Of a stretch of DNA of 64,000 nucleotides, positions 8,865 to 18,026 are shown piece by piece (position 1 is the stretch's first letter; each line of letters starts with the position of its first letter). The stretch is taken from NCBI GenBank assembly GCA_031422295.1, contig JANOQM010000047.1, positions 1 to 64,000 of the forward strand, read 5' to 3'. Origin of the DNA: JANOMH01 sp031422295. Its GTDB lineage: Bacteria; Pseudomonadota; Alphaproteobacteria; Rhodobacterales; Rhodobacteraceae. The notes beneath the pieces are model-generated. The model saw only the letters and a list, made by a program, of their open reading frames with translations. It did not search any database and was not told where the DNA came from. Position numbers and translations under genes: made by a program.

Positions 8865-9701
8865 ATGACCCTTCAGATCCTTGTTCCACTTCACACCTAC
8901 CCCGACGGAAATTCCGTCAACATCGCGGCCCATGCCGCTGCCGTTGCCCGGCACCTGCAGGCCGATGTGCATGGCTTGGTTCTGAACGCCACGTTTCCGC
9001 CCGCCACGTCGCTGATGGGAAACATGATCATCAACGTTGACAGCATGGTGCGTGAGGTCACCGCCAGGTGCCACGCCCGGGGTGCGGCGCTGGTGCAGGC
9101 GATGCAGGCCGCCCTTGAACCGAATGGCATAAAGTTCCGCAGCACCCAGCTGGACTGCGTTATGGGCACCATCGGCGGCGCCGCCGAGACGGTTGCCCGC
9201 TATCACGATCTGATCCTGACCGGGCTCAGCGCCAATGACGTGTCAATGGCGGCGACCGCTGAATCGGTGGTCTTCGGATCAGGTCGCCCGACCCTGCTGG
9301 TGCCACAGGACGCGGCCCCTTCGCAGTATCAGCACGTCATGATCGCCTGGGACGGCAGCAGGGTTGCCACCCGTGCGGTTACAGACGCGCAGGCGTTTCT
9401 GCGGCTTGCGAAGACCGTCACGATTGCAGTTGTGACCGATGAAAAGACCCTGCCTGAAAGCAATCCTGCGCTGCGGCTGAGCGCGTATCTGGACCTGCAC
9501 GGTATCAACACCACAGTCGCTTTGGTGCAGGCTGGGCAGCGACCAATCGCAGCCGCGCTGCAGGACCATGCGCTGGACATCAAGGCTGACCTGATGGTCA
9601 TGGGGGCCTTTGGCCATTCCCGGATGCGCGATTTTGTTATGGGCGGAGCAACCACCGGCATTTTGCGCGATCTGAAACTGCCGGTGCTGTTGTCGCATTG
9701 A
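8865..9701 (+). CDS. universal stress protein (tandem UspA domains)
   Basis: This 278-residue protein has two Usp-like halves; the second ends VMGAFGHSRMRDFVMGG, the ATP-binding loop pattern. The ATG at 8865 follows AAAGGACATTTC. It is similar in plan to the divergent Usp at 7656-8510 and likely arose by duplication. The FNR-like box at 8699-8712 lies upstream. Genes for a PanE-like reductase and an alcohol dehydrogenase follow on the same strand, so it may head a stress-response unit. Confidence 0.9.
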   Translation: MTLQILVPLHTYPDGNSVNIAAHAAAVARHLQADVHGLVLNATFPPATSLMGNMIINVDSMVREVTARCHARGAALVQAMQAALEPNGIKFRSTQLDCVMGTIGGAAETVARYHDLILTGLSANDVSMAATAESVVFGSGRPTLLVPQDAAPSQYQHVMIAWDGSRVATRAVTDAQAFLRLAKTVTIAVVTDEKTLPESNPALRLSAYLDLHGINTTVALVQAGQRPIAAALQDHALDIKADLMVMGAFGHSRMRDFVMGGATTGILRDLKLPVLLSH

Positions 9702-9770
9702 AGGCGCTGCAATGAAAAACGCCATTTTCGGTAACGCGGGCCGCAACATTAATAAATTTGGGGTCTGCTG

Positions 9771-10763
9771 ATGCGCATAGCCGTCATTGGTGCAGGTGTG
9801 CTGGGCAGCCTTTATGCCGCGCGTCTCGCGGCTGCGGGCCACGTTGTCACCCTTGTGGCGCGGGGGGACCGTCTGACCCAGTTGCAGCGCGGGCCGATCC
9901 TGATTTTGAACGAAGATGATGGTGTCCGCGCCGCTGCGACGGTTGAGGTGGTTGAACACCTCGACCCCGACGCCGCCTATGACGTGGCACTGGTGGTGGT
10001 GCGCGCCGATCAGATCGACGCTTTGTTGCCAGACCTGCGGGACAACCGGGGGGTCAAGACGTTCCTGTTCCTGCACAACCGGGCGGCGGGACATGCCGCC
10101 TTGGCGCAGGCGGTTGGTGCCAATCGCGTGCTTCTTGGCTTTCCCGGGGCCGGGGGCTGGCTGGACGGTGCGACGGCGCGGTACCGGCTGATCCCGGAGC
10201 AACCGACAACGCTGGGCGAGCCGGATGCATCGCTGTCGCCCCGCTTGCAGCAGGTTGGAAAAATGCTGGAGCAGGCGGGCTTCCCCGTCGCCCTTAGCCG
10301 CCACATGGACGACTGGCTCAAGACCCATGCGATGCTGGTCACCGCCATCGCCGGGGCGATTTATCTGGGGCATGGCAGCACAGCGGCGGTTGCAAAATCG
10401 CCGGGCAGCATCCGAACCTTGGTGCGGGGCATCCGTCAGGGGTTTGGCCTGCTGTCCGGTGCTGGCGTGGTCATCATGCCAAGGAAGCTTGGCTTGCTGG
10501 TCGGCCTGCCTGCGATCCTCGCGGAGATTTACCTGCGACGCTTCCTCGCCCGCCCGTCTTCAGAACTGATCATGGCCCGTCACGCCAATGCCGTGCCGGG
10601 CGAGTTGGCGACGCTGGTTGCGGAACTGCGTGCGATTGTTCGGCTTGAACCCGGTGCAGCACCTGACCTTGAAACATTATGGGCGGCGGTATCCGCCGCA
10701 GCCAACCGAGGACATCCATCAGGCCCGGCCCGACAACCAGAGCCGATGTCGGCCAATCCATAA
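9771..10763 (+). CDS. ketopantoate-reductase-like (ApbA/PanE family) oxidoreductase
   Basis: This 330-residue protein has an N-terminal Rossmann fold starting MRIAVIGAGVLGSLYAARLA (GxGxxG NADP-binding motif), a linker with LFLHNRAAGHAAL and a helical C-terminal domain. The overall plan is that of PanE/ApbA reductases. The C-terminal half diverges from typical PanE (for example PRKLGLLVGLPAILAEIYLRRFL), so pantothenate synthesis is not assured; it may act on another 2-keto acid. It lies 69 bases after a Usp gene and 31 bases before an alcohol dehydrogenase, consistent with a low-oxygen operon. Confidence 0.8.
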   Translation: MRIAVIGAGVLGSLYAARLAAAGHVVTLVARGDRLTQLQRGPILILNEDDGVRAAATVEVVEHLDPDAAYDVALVVVRADQIDALLPDLRDNRGVKTFLFLHNRAAGHAALAQAVGANRVLLGFPGAGGWLDGATARYRLIPEQPTTLGEPDASLSPRLQQVGKMLEQAGFPVALSRHMDDWLKTHAMLVTAIAGAIYLGHGSTAAVAKSPGSIRTLVRGIRQGFGLLSGAGVVIMPRKLGLLVGLPAILAEIYLRRFLARPSSELIMARHANAVPGELATLVAELRAIVRLEPGAAPDLETLWAAVSAAANRGHPSGPARQPEPMSANP

Positions 10764-10794
10764 AGCGATTTATCAACCCCAAAGGAGCTACCCC

Positions 10795-11868
10795 ATGCAA
10801 ATGATGCGCGCCGCCATTTTCGTTGAACCGGGCCGGATTGTGCTGGAGGATAAACGTGTGCCCGATGTGGGACCGCTGGATGCGCTGATCCGCATCACCA
10901 CCACCACGATCTGCGGCACCGATGTGCATATCCTGAAGGGCGAATATCCGGTGGTTAAGGGGCTGACCATCGGTCATGAGCCAGTTGGCATTATCGAAAA
11001 ACTCGGGTCCGCCGTGACCGGGTTCGCCGAAGGGCAGCGGGTGATTGCGGGCGCGATCACCCCCAGCGGGCACTCCAATGCCTGCCAGTGCGGGCAGGCG
11101 TCGCAGGATGGGCACGGCACGCCGCACGGCTGGAAGGCGATGGGGGGCTGGAAGTTCGGCAATACCATCGACGGCGCGCAGGCCGAATACCTGCTGGTAC
11201 CCGACGCGATGAGCAACCTGTCGCCTATCCCGGACGGTCTGACGGATGAGCAGGTCTTGATGTGCCCTGATATCATGTCGACCGGGTTCAGTGGGGCCGA
11301 AAAGGCGAAAATCAGGATCGGCGATATGGTGGCGATCTTTGCCCAGGGACCGATTGGCCTGTGTGCCACCGCCGGGGCAAAACTGATGGGGGCCTCGACG
11401 ATCATCGCGGTTGACGGCCTGCCAAACCGGCTGGCGATGGCGAAACGGCTGGGCGCGGACTACGTCGTGGATTACACCAAGGTTGACCCGGTGGAGGAGA
11501 TCATGCGCCTGACCAATGGGCGCGGCGTCGATGTGGCGATTGAGGCCTTGGGAACCCAGGGCACCTTTGCCTCTGCCCTGCGCGTGCTGCGTCCGGGCGG
11601 CACCTTGTCCAGCCTTGGGGTCTATTCCGGCGATCTGACCATCCCGGCGGACGCGTTTGCCGCAGGGCTTGGCGACCATACCATCGTCACCTCGCTGTGC
11701 CCCGGCGGCAAAGAACGGATGCGCCGCCTGATGGCGATCATCGCCACCGGGCGGGTCGATCTGGGGGCAATGGTCACACACCGGTTCAAGCTGGACGATA
11801 TCGAGGCAGCCTATGACCTGTTCAGCAACCAGCGCGACGGCGTGTTCAAGGTGGCAATCACGCCATAA
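10795..11868 (+). CDS. zinc-dependent alcohol dehydrogenase (MDR family)
   Basis: This 357-residue medium-chain dehydrogenase/reductase has catalytic zinc ligands in ICGTDVH and GHEPVG. The structural-zinc lobe is altered (NACQCGQASQDGHG instead of the four-Cys CxxCxxCx7C). The Rossmann domain contains AIFAQGPIGLCAT(A)GAKLMGA and the cofactor-side VDGLPNRLAMAKRLGAD. The ATG at 10795 follows AAAGGAG. Such enzymes often accompany Usp and PanE-like genes in FNR-controlled clusters, suggesting fermentative alcohol or aldehyde turnover; the substrate cannot be read from sequence. Confidence 0.88.
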   Translation: MQMMRAAIFVEPGRIVLEDKRVPDVGPLDALIRITTTTICGTDVHILKGEYPVVKGLTIGHEPVGIIEKLGSAVTGFAEGQRVIAGAITPSGHSNACQCGQASQDGHGTPHGWKAMGGWKFGNTIDGAQAEYLLVPDAMSNLSPIPDGLTDEQVLMCPDIMSTGFSGAEKAKIRIGDMVAIFAQGPIGLCATAGAKLMGASTIIAVDGLPNRLAMAKRLGADYVVDYTKVDPVEEIMRLTNGRGVDVAIEALGTQGTFASALRVLRPGGTLSSLGVYSGDLTIPADAFAAGLGDHTIVTSLCPGGKERMRRLMAIIATGRVDLGAMVTHRFKLDDIEAAYDLFSNQRDGVFKVAITP

Positions 11869-12103
11869 GCCGGGCTGGCGGCGTCATTGATTGCCACTTC
11901 GCCCAATTTTAAGGGGGGTTAGCCGTAGACGAAGGCGTATCGACTCGGCAGGGCAAGGTGCAAGGGGTCTTTCCGACGGCGTCATGTGTACATCAGTGCG
12001 CAAGGTGTTCGGCACATGAGGGCGCGGCAGCTGGTGGACAGGTTTTGCGTGCCTGATGCAGCCGACGCGATCTGGCTGTGCTGCTGCAGGTTTGTTGCAA
12101 AGT

Positions 12104-12117
12104 TTGATCCAGAACAA
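12104..12117. promoter_or_regulatory. degenerate FNR/NNR-type box before nirK
   Basis: TTGATCCAGAACAA matches nine of ten FNR consensus positions and lies about 70 bases before the nirK start. The rest of the 311-base gap after the alcohol dehydrogenase (11869-12179) shows no gene. Confidence 0.55.
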
Positions 12118-12179
12118 TGTTGCGGGTCGGCCAACGGTGTACTGACTTTCCAAGACCAACGCATGACATGGAGAGTCTT

Positions 12180-13325
12180 ATGCTGACCAGACGCGCGGCT
12201 TTAATGGGGGCGGCTTTGATTGCCGCCACACCCTATGTGATCAAAACGGCAGCTTCCGCCGAAGGCACGGCTGCGGCTGCGGCCCCCGCTGACCTGTCCG
12301 CGATTCCGCGGCGCGAGGTCAAGCTGGTGGCCCCACCGATGGTGCATGCGCATGAACAGGTGGCCAGCACCGGCCCCTCTGTCGTGGCCTTTGAGATGAA
12401 GATCATCGAGAAGGAAATGCAGGTCGATGCGGATGCCTATGTGCAGGCGATGACCTTTAATGGCTCTATGCCCGGCCCGATGATGGTGGTCCACGAGGGC
12501 GACTATGTCGAACTGACCCTGTTCAACCCGCCTGAAAACATGTTCCAGCACAACATCGACTTTCACGCCGCCACTGGCGGGCTGGGCGGCGGAGCGCTGA
12601 CCTTGGTCAATCCGGGTGAAAAGACCACGTTGCGGTTCAAGGCGACGCGCCCCGGCGTGTTTGTGTATCACTGCGCGCCGGGTGGCCCGATGATCCCGTG
12701 GCATGTGGTGTCGGGCATGTCGGGCTGCATCATGGTGTTGCCGCGCGACGGGCTCAAGGATCATCTGGGCCAGCCGGTCAGTTATGACCGGGTCTATTAC
12801 ATCGGTGAACACGACCTTTACATCCCCAAGGATGCCGATGGGGCCTATCGCCGCTACGGCGATGCGGGCGAAGGCTATGACGATATGATGGCAGTGATGA
12901 ACACGCTGACCCCGACGCATGTGGTGTTTAATGGCAAGGTCGGGGCGATGACCGGCGACAATGCCCTTGTCGCGGAACAGGGCGAAACTGTGCTGTTCGT
13001 TCATTCCCAGGCCAACCGCGACACCCGCCCGCATCTGATCGGCGGGCATGGCGATCTGGTCTGGGAACATGGCAAATTCAACAACCCGCCCGCCCGCGAT
13101 CTGGAAACCTGGTTCGTGCGCGGTGGGTCGGCAGGGGCGGCGCTGTACACGTTCCTGCAACCCGGCGTTTACGCCTATGTGAACCACAATCTGATCGAGG
13201 CGGTGAACAAGGGTGCGACAGCGCATGTGCTGGTCGGTGGCAACTGGAACAATGATCTGATGGAACAGGTCACCGCCCCTGTCGCCTATGATTCGATGAT
13301 CGAGGGGACAGCGGCCCTGCCTTAG
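12180..13325 (+). CDS. nirK: copper-containing nitrite reductase
   Basis: Reduces nitrite to nitric oxide in the periplasm. The 381-residue protein starts with a twin-arginine-like signal (MLTRRAALMGAALIAATPYV) and has two cupredoxin domains. Copper ligands are visible: HNIDFHAATGG (type 1 and type 2 His), YHCAPGG (type 1 Cys with adjacent His), WHVVSGMSG (type 1 His and Met) and LIGGHGDLVW (type 2 His from the second domain). The ATG at 12180 is preceded by GGAGAG. nirV follows and a pseudoazurin electron donor gene is convergent. No nitric oxide reductase gene is in the window. Confidence 0.96.
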   Translation: MLTRRAALMGAALIAATPYVIKTAASAEGTAAAAAPADLSAIPRREVKLVAPPMVHAHEQVASTGPSVVAFEMKIIEKEMQVDADAYVQAMTFNGSMPGPMMVVHEGDYVELTLFNPPENMFQHNIDFHAATGGLGGGALTLVNPGEKTTLRFKATRPGVFVYHCAPGGPMIPWHVVSGMSGCIMVLPRDGLKDHLGQPVSYDRVYYIGEHDLYIPKDADGAYRRYGDAGEGYDDMMAVMNTLTPTHVVFNGKVGAMTGDNALVAEQGETVLFVHSQANRDTRPHLIGGHGDLVWEHGKFNNPPARDLETWFVRGGSAGAALYTFLQPGVYAYVNHNLIEAVNKGATAHVLVGGNWNNDLMEQVTAPVAYDSMIEGTAALP

Positions 13326-13349
13326 CGGCGTGTGGCAAGGGGTTTGGCA

Positions 13350-14153
13350 ATGACCCATCCTCTTATCCTGCTTGCAATGGCCGCACTGGCGCTGGCGGCG
13401 ACCCGGTTGGTTCCGGGTCGCGCTGCTGATGTGGTCCTGCCAGATGTCGCGCATCTGCACGCTGGACCCGGCACCTATCGTCCGGCCGGTGAATTTCGGA
13501 TCGGCACACAGGTGGTGGATGCACCACTACTGCAAACTGTGATACAGGCCCTTGATATCATGGTGTTTCAGGTCAGTGAGGCCGAATATGCCCGCTGCAT
13601 CGCCGCTGCCGCCTGCCCGGACATCCCCACCAAGGGGTTGCCGACGCAGGCACAAACCGGGGTCAGTTATACCGATGCAACCGCCTATGCCGCTTGGTTT
13701 TCGGGCGCGACGGGACAGCACTGGCGGCTGCCTACCGATGCCGAATGGTTGCGGGCTGCGGGCGACCGGGCACTGGATGATGGGTTGGCGATGGATGCGG
13801 TGGATGCCGACCCGTCGCGCCGCTGGCTCGCGTCCTATCGGCGCGAGGCTGCGATCAGGGGCGAGGCTGACTTTGTGGCGCATCCTTTGGGCCATTTCGG
13901 GCTGAATGATCTGGGGTTGGCAGATGTGGCCGGGAACATCTGGGAATGGACTGAAACCTGCTTTCAGAACGGCAGGCTGAACAGCGACGGACAAAGCATC
14001 CTGACCGCGACAGACCATTGTGGTGTGCGGGCGGTGCAGGGCAAACACCGCGCCTTTGTCATCGACTTTATCCGCGATGCGCGGTCGGGCGGGTGTGCGG
14101 CGGGCGTGCCACCGGATTACTTGGGGTTCCGGCTGGTGCGCGATTCGGATTAG
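13350..14153 (+). CDS. nirV: NirV-like formylglycine-generating-enzyme (SUMF1) family protein
   Basis: This 267-residue exported protein has an N-terminal hydrophobic signal (about 1-25) followed by an FGE-sulfatase/SUMF1 domain. Hallmarks are FRIGTQ, the WRLPTDAEWLRAAG block, DVAGNIWEWTET and the terminal YLGFRLVRD. NirV proteins are encoded beside nirK in many denitrifiers; the function is unproven, though nirK maturation has been suggested. The gene lies 24 bases after nirK and ends just before a strong bidirectional terminator. A GTG at 13332 is an alternative start. Confidence 0.88.
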   Translation: MTHPLILLAMAALALAATRLVPGRAADVVLPDVAHLHAGPGTYRPAGEFRIGTQVVDAPLLQTVIQALDIMVFQVSEAEYARCIAAAACPDIPTKGLPTQAQTGVSYTDATAYAAWFSGATGQHWRLPTDAEWLRAAGDRALDDGLAMDAVDADPSRRWLASYRREAAIRGEADFVAHPLGHFGLNDLGLADVAGNIWEWTETCFQNGRLNSDGQSILTATDHCGVRAVQGKHRAFVIDFIRDARSGGCAAGVPPDYLGFRLVRDSD

Positions 14154-14160
14154 CGACAAG

Positions 14161-14191
14161 CCAAAGGGCGGCCCATCGGACCGCCCTTTGG
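14161..14191. terminator. strong bidirectional terminator
   Basis: The arms CCAAAGGGCGG and CCGCCCTTTGG form an 11-bp perfect stem with a nine-base loop, followed on the plus strand by a T-rich stretch. It lies between the convergent nirV and pseudoazurin genes, 8 bases after the nirV stop. Confidence 0.88.
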
Positions 14192-14210
14192 TGTTATTTC
14201 TGCGGACAGC

Positions 14211-14645
14211 TTACTGCACGATCTGTGCAAACAGCGGCTCGAACCGCGATTTGGCCTTGCCGCGCAAGGTGACGGCAGCAGCCTCTTCCAGATTGACCGG
14301 CGCACCGACCTGAATCAGCGCCACCATGCCCATCGGGAAGTGTGGCGTGCATTTGATGCCGTAGACGCCTTCTGCAGTCAGGGTGACGCTGAAATCTTCA
14401 CCAACTTCGCTCAGCATCGGCTCTGCCCCCTCGGGCAACATGCCTTCGATGGTTTCCACATTATGGCTGGGGTCGGTTGCGACAAAGTTGATCGTGTCAC
14501 CGGCGGCTGCCGCGATAAAGGCAGGCTCGAACACCATGGTGCCCTCCACCCCACGGTTGAGCATCTGTACTTCAAAGGTTTCCGCCATGGCGATGGGGGC
14601 GGTCAGCAGGGTGGCAAGGCTGGTAGCAATCAGGGTCTTGAACAT
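14211..14645 (-). CDS. pseudoazurin
   Basis: This 144-residue periplasmic blue-copper electron carrier, the usual donor to NirK, has a signal peptide ending near MAETFEVQML. Type 1 copper ligands are visible: His in DPSHNVE, and Cys, His and Met in GIKCTPHFPMGM. The length and ligand spacing match pseudoazurin rather than azurin. It is convergent with nirK-nirV and shares their terminator. An NNR/FNR hybrid box at 14710-14723 lies about 70 bases upstream of its start, in good position for activation. Confidence 0.94.
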   Translation of the reverse strand: MFKTLIATSLATLLTAPIAMAETFEVQMLNRGVEGTMVFEPAFIAAAAGDTINFVATDPSHNVETIEGMLPEGAEPMLSEVGEDFSVTLTAEGVYGIKCTPHFPMGMVALIQVGAPVNLEEAAAVTLRGKAKSRFEPLFAQIVQ

Positions 14646-14709
14646 GGCGATACCTTTCGGGGATGGTTGATCTTACGGTCCGTTCTACGCCAGGGTTTGG
14701 TGTGATTCA

Positions 14710-14723
14710 TTGCGCTGGATCAA
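14710..14723. promoter_or_regulatory. NNR/FNR hybrid box ahead of pseudoazurin
   Basis: TTGCGCTGGATCAA combines an NnrR-like TTGCG half with an FNR-like ATCAA half. It is centred 71 bases before the pseudoazurin start, so a class II promoter would give a leader of about 30 bases. A second half-site match (ATAATCTGGATCAA, ending 14757) follows. The rest of the 353-base gap 14646-14998 holds no gene that I can support. Confidence 0.6.
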
Positions 14724-14998
14724 CAACGTGACCCATGCAGTGAATAATCTGGATCAAAGCCTGCTGGCTGATACACTGCCGTTTCGCCGTCTGACCCGCG
14801 TGCAAATCCGCGAGAGTCTTGATCTGGCGCAGCGTCACGCGCACCGGCGGAATGCAGCCAGCGCAAACCGCAATCCCTGAAAATCTGCGGTCAAGCTGAT
14901 CTTGGTTAGCATGTCACTGCTCGGTCCGGCCATACTTTTTCCTATCGGGTTTGGCATACTGTCCAATCCATCAGCCCTTAAGCCTATTGGAAAAAAAT

Positions 14999-15856
14999 AT
15001 GTCCAAACTCAACGCAGGCACCATAGCCACCGCAGTTATTTTAAGTGCCTCTCCGCTTGCCGCCGAACCCACCACCAACGGCCTTGCCGATGCGAATGGG
15101 CTGCAGATGTACTACGAGGTCTATGGCAGCGGGAACCCGGTTGTTGTTCTGCACGGGGCCTATATGTCAACCGGCCAGATGCAGCAGCTGATTGATGCAT
15201 TGGCCGAGACCCGGCAGGTTATCGCAGTTGATTTGCAGGGCCATGGCCGCACCGCCGACATCGACCGGCCCATCAGTTATGAAGCGATGGCAGATGATGT
15301 GGCAGCCTTGATGGACGCGATAGACGTGCCCAAGGCCGATATCTTTGGCTACTCGATGGGCGGCGGCGTTGCCTATCAGATAGCGATCCGTCACCCTGAC
15401 CATGTGGACCGTCTGGCGGTTGCTTCCGCGTCGTTCCGCGCCGACGGAATGTATCCCGAGCTTGTCCAGATGATGGCCTCGATGACGCCAGACAGCATGG
15501 CAGGGACACCGTGGGAGGCAGCATACATTGACGTTGCGCCCAACCCTGACGGCTTTCCGCGACTGGTAGAAAAGCTGATCGCAATGGACAGTGAACCGCA
15601 AGCGTGGCCGGAAACCGATATGTCCGGCATCGCCGCACCCACGCTGGTGATCTCGGGCGATATGGATGTTATCCGTCCAGAGCATTCGGTCGAAATATTC
15701 CGGCTGCGCGGAGGCGGGCCTGCTGCGGATTTCATGAGTCCGACCGTGACCGAACTCGCGATTATTCCGGGTGCCACGCATCTGGGTGTGATCGAACGCA
15801 CCGATCTGCTGGTGCCTATGATAACCGCGTTTTTCGACAAGGTCATTGCGCCCTGA
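14999..15856 (+). CDS. exported alpha/beta hydrolase
   Basis: This 285-residue protein has a signal peptide (cleavage after about residue 21, SASPLAAEP) and an alpha/beta-hydrolase core. The oxyanion/HG region is VVVLHGAYMS, the nucleophile elbow is GYSMGG (Ser), the acid is probably in SGDMDVIRPE and the catalytic His in GATHLGV. The substrate is unknown. The ATG at 14999 is preceded by an A-rich run rather than a clear ribosome-binding sequence. The downstream genes are all decaying, so it may be the sole survivor of an acquired detoxification-like group. Confidence 0.85.
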   Translation: MSKLNAGTIATAVILSASPLAAEPTTNGLADANGLQMYYEVYGSGNPVVVLHGAYMSTGQMQQLIDALAETRQVIAVDLQGHGRTADIDRPISYEAMADDVAALMDAIDVPKADIFGYSMGGGVAYQIAIRHPDHVDRLAVASASFRADGMYPELVQMMASMTPDSMAGTPWEAAYIDVAPNPDGFPRLVEKLIAMDSEPQAWPETDMSGIAAPTLVISGDMDVIRPEHSVEIFRLRGGGPAADFMSPTVTELAIIPGATHLGVIERTDLLVPMITAFFDKVIAP

Positions 15857-15871
15857 ACGCGCTGAAAAGCG

Positions 15872-16069
15872 ATGACATCCGCCGACGCTCTGCACAATCT
15901 GCGCAATACCGGCGACAAACTGATGCAGCTTTATACGCTCTATGGCCCGCCCAACCACATCGACCATCTGGTGCAGGCGCAGAAGACTGATGCCGAAGCG
16001 TCGCACGAAGTGTTCGACGGTGTGCCGACCGAACGCCCCGCCGCGCCTAGTGCCGCGCCCAGAGGCTAA
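15872..16069 (+). pseudogene. C-terminal fragment of a cupin-domain protein
   Basis: A 65-codon frame starts 15 bases after the hydrolase stop. Its sequence, notably NTGDKLMQLYTLYGPPNHID followed by an acidic segment and EVFDG, matches the last strands and tail of small cupin proteins. The metal-binding first half of the cupin is missing, so this is a truncated remnant rather than a complete gene. It may still be translated from its ATG. The identification is from pattern memory of cupin tails. Confidence 0.55.
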
Positions 16070-16178
16070 TCGTCCGGCAAGCTGATCTGAAGCAGGAACC
16101 CCCATCGCCGTTCAGCGCACACATTGCGAGAACCCCAAGTCTTGCCCGACCATGGGCGCATCAGAAAGGACCATTGCT

Positions 16179-16934
16179 ATGACCCGGAATTCGCCCCATC
16201 GCAGCGGCGGCCGTGTTGGCCAGCAGCCTGTCTTCCGTCGCCTACGCGGAACCCGTCAAGAACATCGTGCTTGTCCATGGCGCTTTCGCGGATGGATCGG
16301 GCTGGCGCGGCGTATATGACGAACTGACGGCGCGCGGCTATACCGTCAGCATCGTGCAAAACCCACTGACGTCGTTTGCCGATGATGTCGCCGCCACCCG
16401 CCGCGTGCTGGCCCGGCAAGTCGGCCCGGTGATCCTCGTCGGCCATTCCTATGGCGGTACCGTCATCACAAAGGCCGGAGTCGATGCGAATGTGGCCGGT
16501 CTGGTCTATGTTGCGGCCTTTGCGCCGGACATTGGCGAGTCGACGCAAGATCAATACACCGAAGTGCCGCCGCCGCCGAATTTCGTGCCCGAGGTGCAGG
16601 CGGACGGTTTCGCCTATTTGAATGCCGATAAGTTCCAGACGGGTTTTGCGGGTGACGCGACAGATGCCGATGCCGCATTTCTGCGCGATAGTCAGGTCCC
16701 GGTCGCCGTGGCCGCGCTTGATGCCAAAGTCGCGGTTGCCGCATGGCAGACAAAACCCAGTTGGTTCATTGTGGCTACCGAAGATGGGTCCATCGACCCC
16801 GCCCTGCGGCGCAGCACAGCGGCGCGGATCGGGGCCATGACGGTCGAGATTGAGGGCAGCCATGTCGTGTTTCTGACCAGCCCGTTGCGGTGGCGGATGT
16901 GATTGATCAGGCTGCACAGAACGCCATTCCCTGA
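16179..16934 (+). pseudogene. alpha/beta hydrolase disrupted by two frameshifts
   Basis: The central frame (16213-16902) encodes an alpha/beta hydrolase: NIVLVHGAFADGSGW near the N-terminus and the nucleophile elbow VGHSYGG. At the 5' end an ATG with a good AAAGGA sits at 16179 but is out of frame. Restoring one A near 16189 would give a normal signal peptide (MTRKFAPIAAAA-like). At the 3' end the frame shifts near 16884; one added base restores the expected tail (VAVADVIDQAA) ending at 16934. Two single-base losses make this a pseudogene, unless they are base-calling errors. Confidence 0.75.
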
Positions 16935-17018
16935 AACGGGCGATCACTGTCAGCCTGACCAGAACCAAACCCAGAAGACGGCTTTGCGACTGAAACGTAT
17001 AAGGTCATCGGCGGGCGT

Positions 17019-17312
17019 ATGGACGAAGCGGCCGCCCGGATCGTGGATCTGGCGACCAGACAGGTCGAACAGCGGGTCGCATCGGCCATGCTGCGCCTGA
17101 TAACCCAGAACGGGCGCAAAATGGGCGCGGGAATTGACATCGACTTTCCGATCACCCGGCAGAATATCTCGGACATGACTGGCACCACAGTGTTTACCGT
17201 CAGCCGGTTGCTGAGCGCGTGGGAAAAGGATGGGATCGTCGCCAGCGAGCCGTGCTGCATCCCCGTGACCAGGCCGGGACGGTTGAAGGCGTTATGCGTG
17301 GCGGTGTGGTAG
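17019..17312 (+). pseudogene. C-terminal half of a Crp/Fnr (Dnr/NnrR-like) regulator
   Basis: The 97-codon frame holds only the dimerisation helix end and the winged helix-turn-helix: EQRVASAMLRLI, then FPITRQNISDMTGTTVFTVSRLLSAWEKDGIV. The N-terminal sensor domain (about 130 residues in this family) is absent; the preceding 80 bases carry no recognisable part of it. The recognition helix with TVSR resembles nitric-oxide or nitrite regulators of denitrification, which fits the nearby nirK. It probably represents a decayed regulator and may be untranslated. Confidence 0.7.
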
Positions 17313-17383
17313 GTGGGGATTATGCGGGCTTACCGCGCACCGCGACCTCGTCACCACCCCACCCGCTTTCACCCCACCCGCTT

Positions 17384-17659
17384 TCACCTCACAGGCCGCA
17401 CGGGTCTTCGCGTATAGTCCGCCGACGAGCGTTGCAGCACGGCCCCCTGCACGTCTACGACCAGCCGCAGCCGTCGGGTGGGCGAGAAAAACGTGATGCG
17501 GAACCGGCCGGCATCCTCGTCCTGACCGGTTTCACATCGGCTGGTAACGTGGCCGTTATGCAGGCCTTGCCGCAAAGCCTCGGGGTCGAGCTGCAGTCCG
17601 GCGGCGACGATTTCAGCGTCAACCTGCACTGTGCCGCCTTCGAATGTTACGGTCGTCAT
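17384..17659 (-). CDS. DUF6522-type small protein
   Basis: This 91-residue protein begins MTTVTFEGGTVQVDAEIVAA and contains DEDAGRFRITFFSPTRRLRLVVD. I recognise the pattern as the DUF6522-like family found beside denitrification and cbb3 genes; its function is unknown. The ATG at 17659 is preceded by GGAGGG. It is divergent from ccoN, and a perfect FNR box (17771-17784) lies 112 bases upstream, so low-oxygen control is likely. Confidence 0.75.
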   Translation of the reverse strand: MTTVTFEGGTVQVDAEIVAAGLQLDPEALRQGLHNGHVTSRCETGQDEDAGRFRITFFSPTRRLRLVVDVQGAVLQRSSADYTRRPVRPVR

Positions 17660-17770
17660 GGTGTGGCCCTCCGGCGCTTTTGTCTTGATCTATGCGGCTG
17701 CGTCTGCGCCCGTGGGCTGACGCGCAGGATATTGACCACACACATTGCACAGGCCCTTTTCGCGGCAAAC

Positions 17771-17784
17771 TTGATGTAGATCAA
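17771..17784. promoter_or_regulatory. perfect FNR box between DUF6522 gene and ccoN
   Basis: TTGATGTAGATCAA matches the consensus at all ten defined positions. It sits in the 367-base divergent region 17660-18026 and could drive both the minus-strand small gene and the ccoNOQP operon. The remainder of that gap shows no gene. Confidence 0.8.
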
Positions 17785-18026
17785 TTTCAGCAGCGGTTTT
17801 GCGTGATCAAGGTCAGGATATCGGTTTGCTTGTATCAGGACTCTGACACGGGCGAACTGATGGTTCAGCACAAGGACGCTTCGGTGAACATGATGTATTG
17901 CATTTGTCGGCTAGCCCATAGGGGATTGTACTCGGCACGGGTGGGCCTTGTCGCAGGCGGTGCAAATTTTGGCCGAAATACTGTTCGAGTCGCAGTGTCA
18001 CCACTGTCCGAAACGGAACGCCGCAG

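Noticed and set aside
10570..11781. 403-codon minus-strand frame opposite the alcohol dehydrogenase
   Set aside because: Composition is His/Arg-rich and it lies wholly within a confident dehydrogenase gene.
12201..13460. 419-codon minus-strand frame over nirK
   Set aside because: The opposite strand has complete copper-ligand motifs and a ribosome-binding sequence; this frame has none.
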